Part shown: positions 46,216 through 56,742 of the stretch, one piece after another
Numbering within the stretch: the stretch's first letter is position 1
How the letters are laid out: every line of letters starts with the position of its first letter
Source: Sthenelais limicola
Taxonomy: Eukaryota > Annelida > Polychaeta > Phyllodocida > Sigalionidae
Direction of reading: 5' to 3'
Assembly: GCA_942159475.1 (NCBI GenBank)
Contig: OW804094.1
Location: 12,615,262-12,679,261 of the forward strand
Length of the DNA stretch: 64,000 nucleotides
Notes under the pieces: model-generated
Seen by the model: only the letters and a program-made list of their open reading frames with translations
Databases searched by the model: none
What the model was told of the DNA's origin: nothing
Made by a program: the position numbers and the translations under genes

Positions 46216-46282
46216 AATTCTGTTGTAGGCCAATGACAAACTAATGTGAGGCATTTTCAGTTGAGTTGCTCACAAATCCTTG

Positions 46283-46606
46283 TTAAAGCTGCACTCTCAG
46301 CTAACATCGGTCAAAAACTAAATATTTTCTACTTTTTGTTCCATTCCTTTCCAATCCATCTAAAAGTCATATTTTGTTGAGTTGTTTTTGCTACAGGGTT
46401 TCTAAAATGTCCTCATTTGTATTTGAAGGACCCGCCTGAATCCTTTCTTAGGATGACTTCACTTATTATCGCTCACCGGCGGCAGTTTTCCTTGGGTGAT
46501 TACTCCTCAAATTCTGCAGAATATTGATAAATCCAGTCTATAAATCATAATATGAGTGAATTTGGTCAGATTTGTTTTGTCGTGATAGCTGAGAGTGCAG
46601 GTTTGA
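46283..46606. mobile_element. MITE-E copy with TTAA at one end
   Basis: TTAAAGCTGCACTCTCAGCT start and AGCTGAGAGTGCAGGTTTGA end. No ORF. TTAA at the left fits piggyBac- or Kolobok-type insertion. Confidence 0.85.
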
Positions 46607-47096
46607 TATAACAATGAATGAGAAATAAAAGGGAATTTTGGCTGGATATGAAATCAGCTCATATTTCCTTTCATGGCACATCAGATGATACTATTTCATA
46701 TTACAATGAATGCAGGGAGGCAAAATGCAAAATGCTGAAAACATTCAACAACTAAAAGTTAATATTATTATGTAGGGAATTTCACTATATGAAAATTTAA
46801 ACGAAATCAGGCCTAATATCAGAATTTGAGAATATTTTGAAAATGTAAACGAAATTTGGATATAAAGGGTGGAATTTAAGGGAAAATATGAAAATCCGTG
46901 CAGAAATAAAAGGGAATTTTGACTGGATATGAGGTCAGCAAATGCTTCCTCTCATAGAATGATATGAATATATAAATGTAAAACATGACTCAAACTGTTC
47001 TATCATCTAATTGTACCTCCCGGGCAAATTATACCAAAAGGAGATAGCGAGGAAGAGGGGAACTTAAATTAAGTCACTTAAATAACGATTATATAT
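46607..47096. other. Intronic stretch
   Basis: Contains a diverged direct repeat AAAAGGGAATTTTGGCTGGA / AAAAGGGAATTTTGACTGGA at 46627 and 46909. Nothing else recognised. Confidence 0.45.
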
Positions 47097-47467
47097 GTGT
47101 TCTGTTTCAGGAAAATGAGTCATAAGTCGCAAAATTGATATTTTTCAAAGTGTTTCTTCCACAAAATCACAGTATTGGAATGTTCTGATTTTTGGGGAGT
47201 TTGTTACTTATAGTTATGTCAATTGATGTATTAAATTCCAGGACAATCTATGTAATATGTCCTTTCGTTTTAAAGGTCCTCATATGGACTACATTTAGTT
47301 ACTTTACTGTTTATTGCCCCCCAGAAATATTTATATCTAGAAATACTTATTATTTTATTAGACTGTTTACTATCATTGGAATCGGCTTGATCTCATCTTT
47401 TCAAATATAATAGTATCTCAAAATCTAGTTTTTGCGACTTATGACTCATTTTCCTGAAACACATCAC
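47097..47467. mobile_element. MITE-D copy, TSD ATAT
   Basis: GTGTTCTGTTTCAGGAAAAT start, CTGAAACACATCAC end, ATAT on both sides. Confidence 0.9.
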
Positions 47468-47470
47468 ATA

Positions 47471-47604
47471 TGGCCTGAAAATGTACAATTCGCCTTCACC
47501 AATCCTTGCAAATATATTCAGATATACACAGTATTTGTCATTTTTCAGTATATCTTAGGACAATTTACTAAATGTGTAGAGCTGGCGATTGTACATTTTC
47601 ACAA
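47471..47604 (-). mobile_element. MITE-A fragment
   Basis: GGCCTGAAAATGTACAATTC start directly after the MITE-D flank, large internal deletion, ends at GGCGATTGTACATTTTC. Confidence 0.72.
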
Positions 47605-47929
47605 ACAAAAATATAACATATTCAACAGGTGGACTAAAATATATAATTCTAAAATAAATAAATGAACAAAGCTGTGATTTTAAGCACATTGATATAAATT
47701 AAGGATCGACTTTATTTGAAACAAAAATCGGTATAATTCCATGAATATTCAATATCAAAACATGTCACAATCAATGAATGTAAAACTCACTAACATGAAT
47801 CAATGATAAACTGTGGTAAAATAAGGAGTTTTAGCCAAGTTGACGTAACGTGGAACATTCAACTGCTACAATAACGCATTGTACGCATGAATTAGTTGTT
47901 CTGTGAATACATAACGTCTACCATTAACA

Positions 47930-48126
47930 CGTCTAGGCTCAGTCTCTAAGATCAAGAATTGTATGTCAGTGATTGGACGCCTACTGCGCTAATGGCTTTG
48001 AGTAGGCGTCCTAATGTGATAACAAAAACAATTTGCGGTCTTAATGTCATTATAATGGCATTTTGCGGTTTGGAGCGAGAGGCTTTCCTTAGTTTGGAGG
48101 GACGCTCTCAACTCTGAGCCTAGACT
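47930..48126 (+). mobile_element. MITE-C copy
   Basis: CGTCTAGGCTCAG left end and GAGCCTAGACT right end; flanks do not match. Confidence 0.85.
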
Positions 48127-48331
48127 TTTGCTGCGATAAACAAAGACAATATCATTTTTTTTGGCAATCGGCGCAGTAGTGATTCTAAGATGATTGTCGT
48201 ATAAAAGAAAAATGTGTAACAAGAAACCATTGAGTCGTCTAGAATACAGTCATTAGTTGCATTTATATCAATTAATTGTTGTAAAGCTAAATTACCAGCC
48301 AATTTACATTTTGTATTTTGTGCTCTACAAT

Positions 48332-48537
48332 TCAGGTCCAAACCCTCAGATCAGATAAGGATGGTATGTCAGTGATTAGACCCCTACTTCGCTAATCGGT
48401 TTCCTGGACTAGGACTCGGGTGTTCTAATGAGATTATAATGGCATTTTGCGGTCTTAATGGGATTATAATGGCATTTTGCGGTTTGCGGTTTGAGGCGAG
48501 AGGCTTTCCCTCCATTTGAAGGGACTCGCTCAACTTT
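48332..48537 (+). mobile_element. MITE-C copy, both ends eroded
   Basis: Body from AGGTCCAAACCCTCAGATCA to GGGACTCGCTCAACTTTG. TTTGCGGTTTGCGG shows a small slippage duplication. Confidence 0.82.
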
Positions 48538-48727
48538 GCTATGTGACCAACAATCGTTCAATCCCAAGGGTGGTCGTATTAGTGGGGTTCCACTTTATAC
48601 ATCTTTGCATTTATTGATGATCTTACCCTTGTAATGACGTATCGTACATAGAATTATTAAGTAACGGCCGGCAATAATACCGTTTGGCAAAATATTGACA
48701 CCCCCTGGAAGACGAACTATCATAGAA

Positions 48728-48964
48728 GGGTCAGATTTTCAGAAAATGTACAATTCGTCTTCACCAATCCTCTTATAAATGACCCAAATTGTAGAGGAAA
48801 ATAAAGTTTAAAACTCAGTTTAACCTAACCAAACAGATTGCTAGAATCAATGCAATACCGAATATACTCGCATTTACCTAGTATTGACTAAACTGCAGCC
48901 TAATTTAGCAGAATTTACTAAATGTGTACAGCTGCCAATTGTACATTTTTTGAAAATCTGACCC
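48728..48964 (-). mobile_element. MITE-A full copy, TSD AGAA
   Basis: 237 bp, GGGTCAG...CTGACCC, AGAA on both sides. Confidence 0.93.
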
Positions 48965-49050
48965 AGAAGCCATAGAAGTGGGCCACTCGATCATGTCCAG
49001 TGTAGATAATATTATTGGTTGAAAATTGAATTATCATGGACTGGACCTAC

Positions 49051-49559
49051 CCGTATATACCCGTGTATAAGCCCCGGCTTATATTAATTTCAAATGGTGA
49101 TTTGACCCGGCTTATATTCGGGGCCCGGCTTATATTCGGGGCCCGGCTTATATTACAATAACTGAAAACAGTAGATTTACCTGAAACACATTTGTATTAT
49201 TACCTTTAATTATTGCTCTGGTTTTCATGTTTTAGACTTCAATTTAACAAAACAAATACTACCAGAATTCAGAATCGATCAACAACAACTGACTTCTCAT
49301 CTCTTATTTAAAGTATCATTTATCATCCACTAAGAACTCGTTCTGGCCTTAGATCTAATATTACTTTAAGTTCTGGCTGATTTCTTCAGTATTATTCCTC
49401 CTGAGAAGAGACCAGGCCCTCCATCTTTCCATCCAGTTCCAGGCACCCGGCTTATAAACGGGGGCCCGGCTTATATTAACGTTATGACGTGCTGAACCCC
49501 CGGCTTATAAACGGGGTGGGCTTATATTCGGGGTCCGGCTTATACACGGGTATATACGG
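49051..49559. mobile_element. 509-bp terminal-inverted-repeat element with GGCTTATA subterminal repeats
   Basis: CCGTATATACCCGTGTATAA at the left is matched by TTATACACGGGTATATACGG at the right. Next to each end, CCCGGCTTATATTCGGGG-type repeats recur three to four times, some inverted. This layout is typical of non-autonomous DNA transposons. Superfamily not assigned. Confidence 0.8.
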
Positions 49560-49638
49560 TATACGGTAAACAATATATGGTACATAGGCTTACATACTGA
49601 ATATAGTCAATTTAGTCACACTTTGGTTTTTGAGTATT

Positions 49639-49717
49639 CAGTACAGGCATTTTGCGGTTTGAGGCGAGAGGATTTCCCTCCGTTTGAAGGGACTCTTTCA
49701 TCTTTGGGCCTAGACTG
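49639..49717 (+). mobile_element. 79-bp deleted MITE-C, TSD TATT
   Basis: Starts CAGT, then jumps to ACAGGCATTTTGCGGTTTGA, and ends GGGCCTAGACTG. TATT on both sides. Confidence 0.85.
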
Positions 49718-49769
49718 TATTGGCTTAATCTTTGGATAACCATAGGCACAGTGTTTGACAGAAACCTAT

Positions 49770-50004
49770 GGGTCAGATTTTCAGAAAATGTACAATTCAC
49801 CTTCACGAATCCTCTCAAATAACCCAAATTTCAGATGAAAATAAAGTTCAAAATACAGTTCAACCTAACCAAACAGATTGCTAGAATCAATGCAATGCCA
49901 AATATACTCGAATTTACCTAGTATTGACCAAATTGCAGCTTAATTTAGCAGAAATTACTAAATGTGTACAGTTGCCAATTGTACATTTTCTGAAAAACTG
50001 ACCC
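49770..50004 (-). mobile_element. MITE-A full copy, TSD CTAT
   Basis: 235 bp, GGGTCAG...CTGACCC, CTAT on both sides. Confidence 0.93.
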
Positions 50005-50096
50005 CTATAGCAGTTTCTACATGTAAATGTATGTTAGTTGTGGTCTGTCATTCCACTCCATGTCCCTCTTTTCATGCACAGGCAAACATTTATATA

Positions 50097-50160
50097 CAGA
50101 TTGATATATACTATATACATATACATATATACTATATATACTATATACATAATTTATTAT
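50097..50160. repeat. (TATACA)n / (TA)n low-complexity tract
   Basis: ACATATACATATATACTATA-type alternation. Confidence 0.8.
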
Positions 50161-50389
50161 ATGCGCATTCCATTTGAGAGGTGCAATAAGTGGGGTGCAA
50201 TAAATATATTTTTATGGTATGTGTACCATAAGAATTCGAATTTTGTTTTCTATTTATTGGACTTGATTACTACTCGTCCAATATATATTCAATTACTAGC
50301 ACCTCGTTGCATTCTCTCTCTATATTCTTGTGTGACCATTAGCCCTCTCAGAGACTGTCCACGCCACACCCACACCTCACATTACATAT

Positions 50390-50782
50390 GTGATGTGTTT
50401 CAGGAAAATGAGTCACAAGTCGCAAAATTGGTATTTTTCAAAGTCGTTTACTTACAAGATCTCTTTGTTGGAATATTTCCATTTTTGGAGTGTTTAGTCC
50501 TTGTGGTTGTATGAATACATCTACCAAATACCAAGACTGTTTATTAATTATATCAGTCCGTTTCTTAGATCATCCCATTGAGTACATTTAGCTACTTTAC
50601 TGGTAATTATTCACCCAAAAATATTGCAAACGGTTTTTTTCGAAATTAAAAATAAAAGTACATATTATATGTCCTTAATGTTTTCATCCATTAGAATCGG
50701 GTTGGTCTCCTCTTTTCAAATATGGTGATATCTCAAAATCCGTATTTTGCGACTTATGACTCATTTTCCTAAAACGGATCAC
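50390..50782. mobile_element. MITE-D full copy, TSD ATAT
   Basis: 393 bp. GTGATGTGTTTCAGGAAAAT start, CTAAAACGGATCAC end, ATAT on both sides. Almost the same sequence as 21470-21877, so these two share a recent source. Confidence 0.92.
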
Positions 50783-51182
50783 ATATTATTATTATATACA
50801 GATATATATTGTGTCATCATGCTCTATTTGTTCCAAGTTGGAATTCGTTCTGTTGACCACTGCACCATTGATCACAATTCTTTTTTTTTAAAAAAAACCC
50901 ATCAAAATTCAAGTTCCCTGATCGACAGGTCAATCATTGACCCCACTATTGTAAATAATTGTAAACATTGTAAATAAAACACTGAATAATCTATTGGCAA
51001 ATGACAAGTAAAGTGATCATATGGAAACAGGTTAAATAATACTATGCATATTTACATTAACATGGTAATGCTTTGGCTAATAGAAATGTAAAAAAAATAA
51101 TGTATCAAGTGCAATAGAACTTAAAAGGTGAGCAGCGGATATTGACATACCCGGGATATGGTACCTGGCACAAACAGTACAT

Positions 51183-51406
51183 GGGTCAAGTCGTCAGCAA
51201 ATGTACAATTGTCCTTCAACAATCCTCTCAAATAACCCTAATTTAGAATTAAAATGAGGTTCAAAATGCAGTTCAACATAACCAGACAGATTGTTTGAAT
51301 CAACTCAATACAAAAAATACACAGTATTTATCATTTTTCAGCCTAATTTAGCAGAATTTACTAAATGTGTAGAGCTGGCGATTGTACATTTTCTGACGAT
51401 CTGAGG
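51183..51406 (-). mobile_element. MITE-A copy, right end decayed
   Basis: GGGTCAAGTCGTCAGCAAAT start, CGATCTGAGGC end. Confidence 0.82.
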
Positions 51407-51687
51407 CATCATACAAATACGGAAAGCCGGCGGAACAATATGCTTCCTGGTAGTTGTGTGGACACCAGGTCAACCGTTCCACATGAGTGGGTTTCATAAC
51501 CTGGTGCTGGGAAACTGACGCACGTACACATATACGTATGTATGATTTCTCCTGAACAGAATAATAACAATTATTGCCCAAGGAAGTTGTCTGACCAGTT
51601 AATAAGTTTTTTTTTGTTTTTAAAAAAAAAAATTCAATTACAGTATTTAAATTTATATATAATAATAGTTTATGTTGGCGACGGATT

Positions 51688-52133
51688 TAATGCTGCATTC
51701 TCGAAATAAATCTTACCAAATTTACTCATATTATGACTTATAGGATTGGATTTATAAATATTCTGCTGCTGTTATATGTTTATACAAGAGTTACTCATAT
51801 TATGACTTATAGGACTGGATTTATAAATATTCTGCTGCTGTTATATGTTTATACAAGAATTTGAAGCCGAATCGGCCCAGAGTGAACACCCACCGGTGAG
51901 CGATAATAAGTGAAGTCACCATAGGGAATTATTCGGGCGGGTCACCGAAATAATGGAATTTTATGGAAAAGGTGGAATTTTATGAAGCCCTGCAGCAAAA
52001 ACAACCGGACAAAATCCTCGCAAAATTTTGGTCAAACAACTTTTAGAAGGGTTGGAACAGAAGGCAACAAAAAGTAGAAAATGCTCAGTTTTTGACCAAT
52101 GTTAGCAATGTTACCAATGAGTCCAGCTTTAAT
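51688..52133. mobile_element. MITE-E copy with internal duplication
   Basis: TTTAATGCTGCATTCTC start and GAGTCCAGCTTTAA end. The segment GAGTTACTCATATTATGACT to TTTATACAAGA occurs twice (about 51725 and 51790). Confidence 0.8.
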
Positions 52134-52176
52134 ACTGTAATACATACTAGCAAGATCTCATAGTGGGCTTGTCATC

Positions 52177-52233
52177 GGATTTTGCGGTGATGTTCCCTTA
52201 GTTTGAAGGGATCTGCTAGGCTCTGAGCCTAGA
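52177..52233 (+). mobile_element. MITE-C end fragment
   Basis: GATTTTGCGGTGATGTTCCC to GCTCTGAGCCTAGA. Confidence 0.65.
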
Positions 52234-52461
52234 TTAACAACAGAAACAAGCAGCTAATTCTAGTATAACAACACCGATGCGTACAACAACCGTACAAATA
52301 CATCCACTTTACAATAGCAATTGATTTGGTTTTTATATAGACATTGACAACAATAATAAAAATATGCAACACTTAGAAGTTTGTAACTTAACAAAATGTG
52401 TGTATACGGTAGATACAGAGCACAAATGTAACTTAATGAATAAATAAATTCATTCATAAAT

Positions 52462-52696
52462 GGGTCAGATTGTCAGAAAATGTACAATTCGCCTTCACCA
52501 ATCTTCTCAAATAACCCACATTTCAGACGAAAATAAAGTTCAAAATACAGTTCAACCTAACCAAACAGATTGCTAGAATCAATGCAATGCCGAATATTCT
52601 CGAATTTACCTAGTATTGGCCAAATTGCAGCCTAATGTAGCAGAATTTACTAAAAGTGTACAGCTGCCAATTGTACATTTTCTGAAAATCTGACCC
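52462..52696 (-). mobile_element. MITE-A full copy, TSD AAAT
   Basis: 235 bp, GGGTCAG...CTGACCC, AAAT on both sides. Confidence 0.93.
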
Positions 52697-53280
52697 AAAT
52701 ATTCATTCCTGAACAAGATGATAGTGAACACATACAGGGCCTCGGGATGGGTGGACGCCATGTTTTACTTATTCCCTAAAGGCAGAGGTCTCTCAATAAT
52801 ATACATAAATTAAACGAATGAGTCACAAAATGTCCCATTTCCATGGTATGACATATTGAGGTAAATGGAAGCATATTGAAGCCGCAGGTTTGGTCAGAAA
52901 GGAATTCAAGATCTTTCAAGGTCATTCCAACAATTTCCCAGACTGCCGTATATCTTTAAGCCTACAGATCTGAGCAATATTATTATAATTCTATCACAAA
53001 TCCAAAATGATTAATATGATAATTATAGCAATAATTATTATCTAAGTGCTAAGAATTATTTAATTGGGGCAGGATGACACAAAATCTACTTCCCATTTGT
53101 ACCAACATGTAAAAGGCCAGGATTTTTACAAGATTTCAAGGCCAGTATAATTCATTTTCCCCAAATCTAACGCTTTCAATGTGATCTTTTTTAAATATTT
53201 TTTTTCCCGGGAATCCCTATCTTTTCCATGGGCACCCTTTCTCTTTTTATGGTTTTTGTTTACTAACTGTGTGAGATATT
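52697..53280. other. Intronic stretch, nothing recognised
   Basis: No family match. Confidence 0.4.
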
Positions 53281-53494
53281 CAGTCTAGGCCAAAACCCTT
53301 GGACCAGATAAGTATGGTATGTAAGTGATTGGGCACCTACTGTGCTAATCGGTTTCCTGGTTTAGGTCTAGGTGTCCTAATGGGATTATAATGACATTTT
53401 GCGGTCCTAATCGAATTACAATGGCACTTTGCGGTTCTGAGCGAGAGGCTTACCCTCAGTTTGAAGGGACTCTCTCAACTTTGGGCCTAGACTG
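53281..53494 (+). mobile_element. MITE-C full copy, TSD TATT
   Basis: CAGTCTAGGCCAAAACCC start, GGGCCTAGACTG end, TATT on both sides. Confidence 0.93.
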
Positions 53495-53924
53495 TATTAC
53501 TCAGCATTTAACAAGTTTATTGTCTCATCTTCCCATTTCACACACCTTAGTATCAACCTGTTGTATAACTATAATTTATTTATCTTATCTTTATTTTATC
53601 CTTATCCTATTCCATGTTCGCGTTGAAATTCTGTAACAATTTCATGTATAAGTCAAGAATCGGACAGGCATACAACGGAAGAACTACGTAGGCATTTGCC
53701 TATCTAGATAGTTGTGCAACCTCATTGTAATTCGATAGAAACAATAAATAATTCTTCAAATGAAATGAAATGCCCCTTGAACCGATCTGGCCAACTTATT
53801 AAAACCAATTTCAAGGCTCCAGAGGCCCTGAATTTATTATTATAACAATGCATGTATTTCAATTAAATAAACCACCCAGGGTTCGGCTGGGTACCTCATG
53901 ACTCCTCCTGGTCACACTGCAGTA
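53495..53924. other. Intronic stretch, nothing recognised
   Basis: No family match. Confidence 0.4.
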
Positions 53925-54149
53925 CGGTGAAATTTCCAGAAAATGTACAATTCACCTCCAGAAACCCTCCCAAATAACCCGAATTTAATACAAAAATGAG
54001 ACTTAAAACACAACCAAACACATCCTTTGAATCAACTCGACACCAAATATACTCAGATATATCCAGTGTTTATCACGTTTCAGTCGAATTTAGCAGAATT
54101 TGATAGATATGTAGAACTGTAGACTGTGCATTTTCAGAAAATCTGATCC
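53925..54149 (-). mobile_element. MITE-A copy (225 bp), TSD AGTA
   Basis: CGGTGAAATTTCCAGAAAAT start, CTGATCC end, AGTA on both sides. Confidence 0.87.
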
Positions 54150-54225
54150 AGTACGGCACTGTCTCACGTTACATAACGGCCACACGGTGATGACTAACAA
54201 CCAAATATATAAAATAATAACAATA

Positions 54226-54636
54226 GGGGATTTGCATGGCCGCCATCTTGAATCTGGATTCACTAGGAATTCTGGGACTTGTATGTCCGTCGATCAAAAT
54301 CTATTGAAAACATTCCATATTTGTTGTATATAAGGAATATCGGTATTATACCTATCATACCTTTTTTTTGGGGGGGGGGGGGGGGCATATTTATCATGTA
54401 ATTTATTAATGCTAGAATATAGAATAATGATTGGTTATACCGGAAATCATGATACAAGTCTTCATGTTTCCCATCATGCATTTGGATTTCTCATAATCAT
54501 GTTTGTAAGCAGATATTGACAAAAAAATGTTTTTTCAAAAATAAAAATGTTGCCCAATTTGTGTATCTCAGTGTTTAACTGAATCCATCCCAGCATGCAC
54601 TGCAAGAGACATGCGCAGTGACAAATGCAAATCCCC
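54226..54636 (-). mobile_element. MITE-B copy with poly-G insertion
   Basis: GGGGATTTGCATGGCCGCCA start, ATGCAAATCCCC end, TA on both sides. A T-rich and G17 run (54360-54386) sits inside. Confidence 0.88.
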
Positions 54637-54834
54637 TATTGGCTATGAGCACGAGCACGAGGAGGATGAGGATGAGTGGTATATGCTACATGTATGATGC
54701 ACACATGACTCCATCCATCCATCCACCCCCGAGTGCACGCGTTACATAACGGCACGCGCTGATGACTAACCACCAACACACATATATAGTCACAATTCAC
54801 TAGAAAGCATGAGCAGGAGGAGGTGTGGTATATA

Positions 54835-55575
54835 GGCCAAGTCCCTAGAAAATGTACAATTCATCTTTACTAATTCTCTCAAATTTAAAACAAGAGAGAT
54901 TCAGAATACAGTCACCATAAGCGAAGAGGTTTTCTGAATCAACTCAATACCAAATATATTCAGATATACCTGGTATTATATGTGCATTTCACTTGAGAGA
55001 TGCGATAAAGTTATTTAGCTTTTGGATACTTTATGACAATTCAAAACCAAAAACAAAGGTTTATATTTCTATATTCTTCTAGAGGCATATTATAAATAGT
55101 GAATGGAACTGGGTGCTAGTAATTGAACATTTCTCTTTATGTATTTATCAATTTTCAGCCTAATTTAACAGAACAGGGGATTTGCATGTCCACCATTTTG
55201 AATCTTGATTCGCATGGAATTATGGGAGTTGTATGTCAGTGTAAAATGTATAGAAAACATGTAATGTTCAGCATGGAGTATTTATCAATGTTCTAATATC
55301 AATATCGATATGTTATACATGTTCCCATTACACAATCCTCCATCTTTCCCATCATGCATTTGTTTTTTATAGATCATCTACACAATCTATAACATTAGCG
55401 AAAAGATTCTTGCAATTTTCGATAAAAACGTTGCTAGATATATGTTTTTCAGGTTTGAACCAAATAAATCCCAGCATGCACTGTAAATAATAGACATGCG
55501 CAGTGATGACATGCAAATCCCCTATTAACTAAACACATAGAGACTACCGATTGTACATTTTCTGTCGCTCTGGCC
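54835..55575 (-). mobile_element. MITE-A copy split by other insertions
   Basis: GGCCAAGTCCCTAGAAAATG start. Foreign sequence intervenes at about 54985-55140. A late segment TTTTCAGCCTAATTTAACAG follows at 55150, then a complete MITE-B, and the right end TGTACATTTTCTGTCGCTCT reappears at 55549. Confidence 0.7.
55176..55522 (-). mobile_element. MITE-B nested in MITE-A
   Basis: GGGGATTTGCATGTCCACCA start and ATGCAAATCCCC end. TA at the right; CA at the left, one base changed. Confidence 0.88.
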
Positions 55576-55768
55576 CATATATACATGATACATAACTTTC
55601 TATATATAGATCTATACACGATGTCTACAAAAATAAACAAAAGAAAAAAAGAAGAAAAGACGGTCACGATCACAAGATGGAAGGCAGCTGATGGCGACGG
55701 GTTCTGTTGCATAATTGTAAGTGAGACTGGTGGCGCCAGTGAGTGTAGCGGTGAGAGTGAAGAGTGAC

Positions 55769-55868
55769 TTACTTATCCACACAACCGTAAAGCCCCTTCT
55801 GGCGCACGTACTCTATCACGGAGTCCTGTAATAGATACTTGACGCTCTCACCTCGCCGTAACGCTCGC
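55769..55868 (-). CDS. NMNAT: NMNAT exon with C-terminal helix; ends in stop codon overlapping a splice donor
   Basis: Third NMNAT exon, after a 3.9-kb intron and a pyrimidine-rich acceptor (CTCTCCCTCTGTGTTCAG). The split codon completes Arg and continues RALRRGESVKYLLQDSVIEY then VRQKGLYGCVDK, followed by TAA. This is the usual NMNAT end: R-R-A-L-R-R-G after the ISSTxIR motif, then the final helix and a G-LY- close, so a protein stopping here would be complete. The stop sits in GATAAGTAAGTC: the last two exonic bases AA and an intronic GTAAGT make a consensus 5' splice site across the stop. Splicing at that donor would end the exon at 55773, remove Lys-stop, leave phase 2, and match the exon at 29791-29920. 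Both outcomes are plausible. Confidence 0.92.
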
Positions 55869-55928
55869 CTGAACACAGAGGGAGAGAAATACAGTATTAG
55901 TTAGTGGTGTTTTAATATATTCAATGTT

Positions 55929-56429
55929 AGAGAGGGGGAGGGAGAGAGAGAGATAGAGAGAGAAAGGGAGAAGGAGGGGGAGAGAGAGAGGAAGTGGGAG
56001 GGGGAGAGAGAGAGAGGGAGGGAGAAGGAGGGAGAGAGAGAGAGGAAGTGGGAGGGGGAGAGAGAGAGAAAGGGAGAGAGGGAGAGAGAGAAAGGGAGGG
56101 AGAAGGAGGGGGAGAGAGAGAGGAAGTGGGAGGGGGAGAGAGAGAGAGGGAGGGAGAAGGAGGGAGAGAGAGAGGAAGTGGGAGGGGGAGAGAGAGAGAA
56201 AGGGAGAGAGGGAGAGAGAGAGAGGGAGGGAGAAAGGTAGAGAATGAGAGAGGTAGAGAGTTAGAGAGAGAGAAAGGAGAGGGAGATAGATGGAGAGGGA
56301 GAAAGAGGGAGAGAGAGGGAGAAAGAGGGAGAAAAAAGAGGAGAGAGAGAGGGAGAGAGGGAGAGAGAGGGAGAGAGAGGGAGAGAGAGGGAGAGAGGGA
56401 GAGAGGAGAGAGAGAGGGAGAGAGAGAGG

Positions 56430-56463
<34 letters not shown>

Positions 56464-56475
56464 CACAGAGAGACA
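55929..56475. repeat. NMNAT: (GGGAGAGAGA)n polypurine tract beside an NMNAT splice acceptor
   Basis: Nearly 550 bases of A/G on the plus strand, in places with a higher-order unit of about 60-125 bp containing GAAGTGGGAGGGGGAGAGAG. On the transcript strand it is a C/U tract ending about 60 bases before the acceptor at 55869. ORFs in all frames here are artefacts. Confidence 0.95.
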
Positions 56476-56742
56476 CAAAACATTAGTCAGTGGTAGTGTA
56501 TAAAATGGTCTTGCGACTCACTGAGCGTCGAAACATGTCAGGACATGCACAAATTTCAATAAAAAAACCCCAACAAGTTGTACATGAAATGACTAGAAAT
56601 GAGAAGTTTTGTATCAATATTAACCACATTGAATTATTCATGTAAACCGTATCTGGTCTTTCATCTGAAACATCTAGTTATATTTCAATCTAAAAAAGAA
56701 ATATTCAACATTTTTTGTTGTTGTAGAGTAGCGTTATATTGT

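Larger units (their letters stand above)
29921..55768 (-). other. NMNAT: Inferred 25.8-kb intron of the long NMNAT isoform
   Basis: It would run from the GTAAGT donor at 55772 to the GGAACTACAG acceptor at 29921. Both ends are phase 2. Its content, listed separately, is MITEs of all five families, two large minisatellites, fold-back elements and SINE-like pieces. No secure exon was found inside, although an additional in-phase exon cannot be excluded. Confidence 0.5.

Noticed and set aside
51405..51525. GC-richer open segment VMKPTHVERLTWCPHNYQEA
   Set aside because: It lies against a MITE-A end and part of the ORF is the MITE; no known domain.
55848..56503. ORFs of 60-211 codons rich in Ser/Leu/Pro or Arg/Glu/Gly
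   Set aside because: They are open in several frames only because the (GA)n polypurine tract lacks stop codons.
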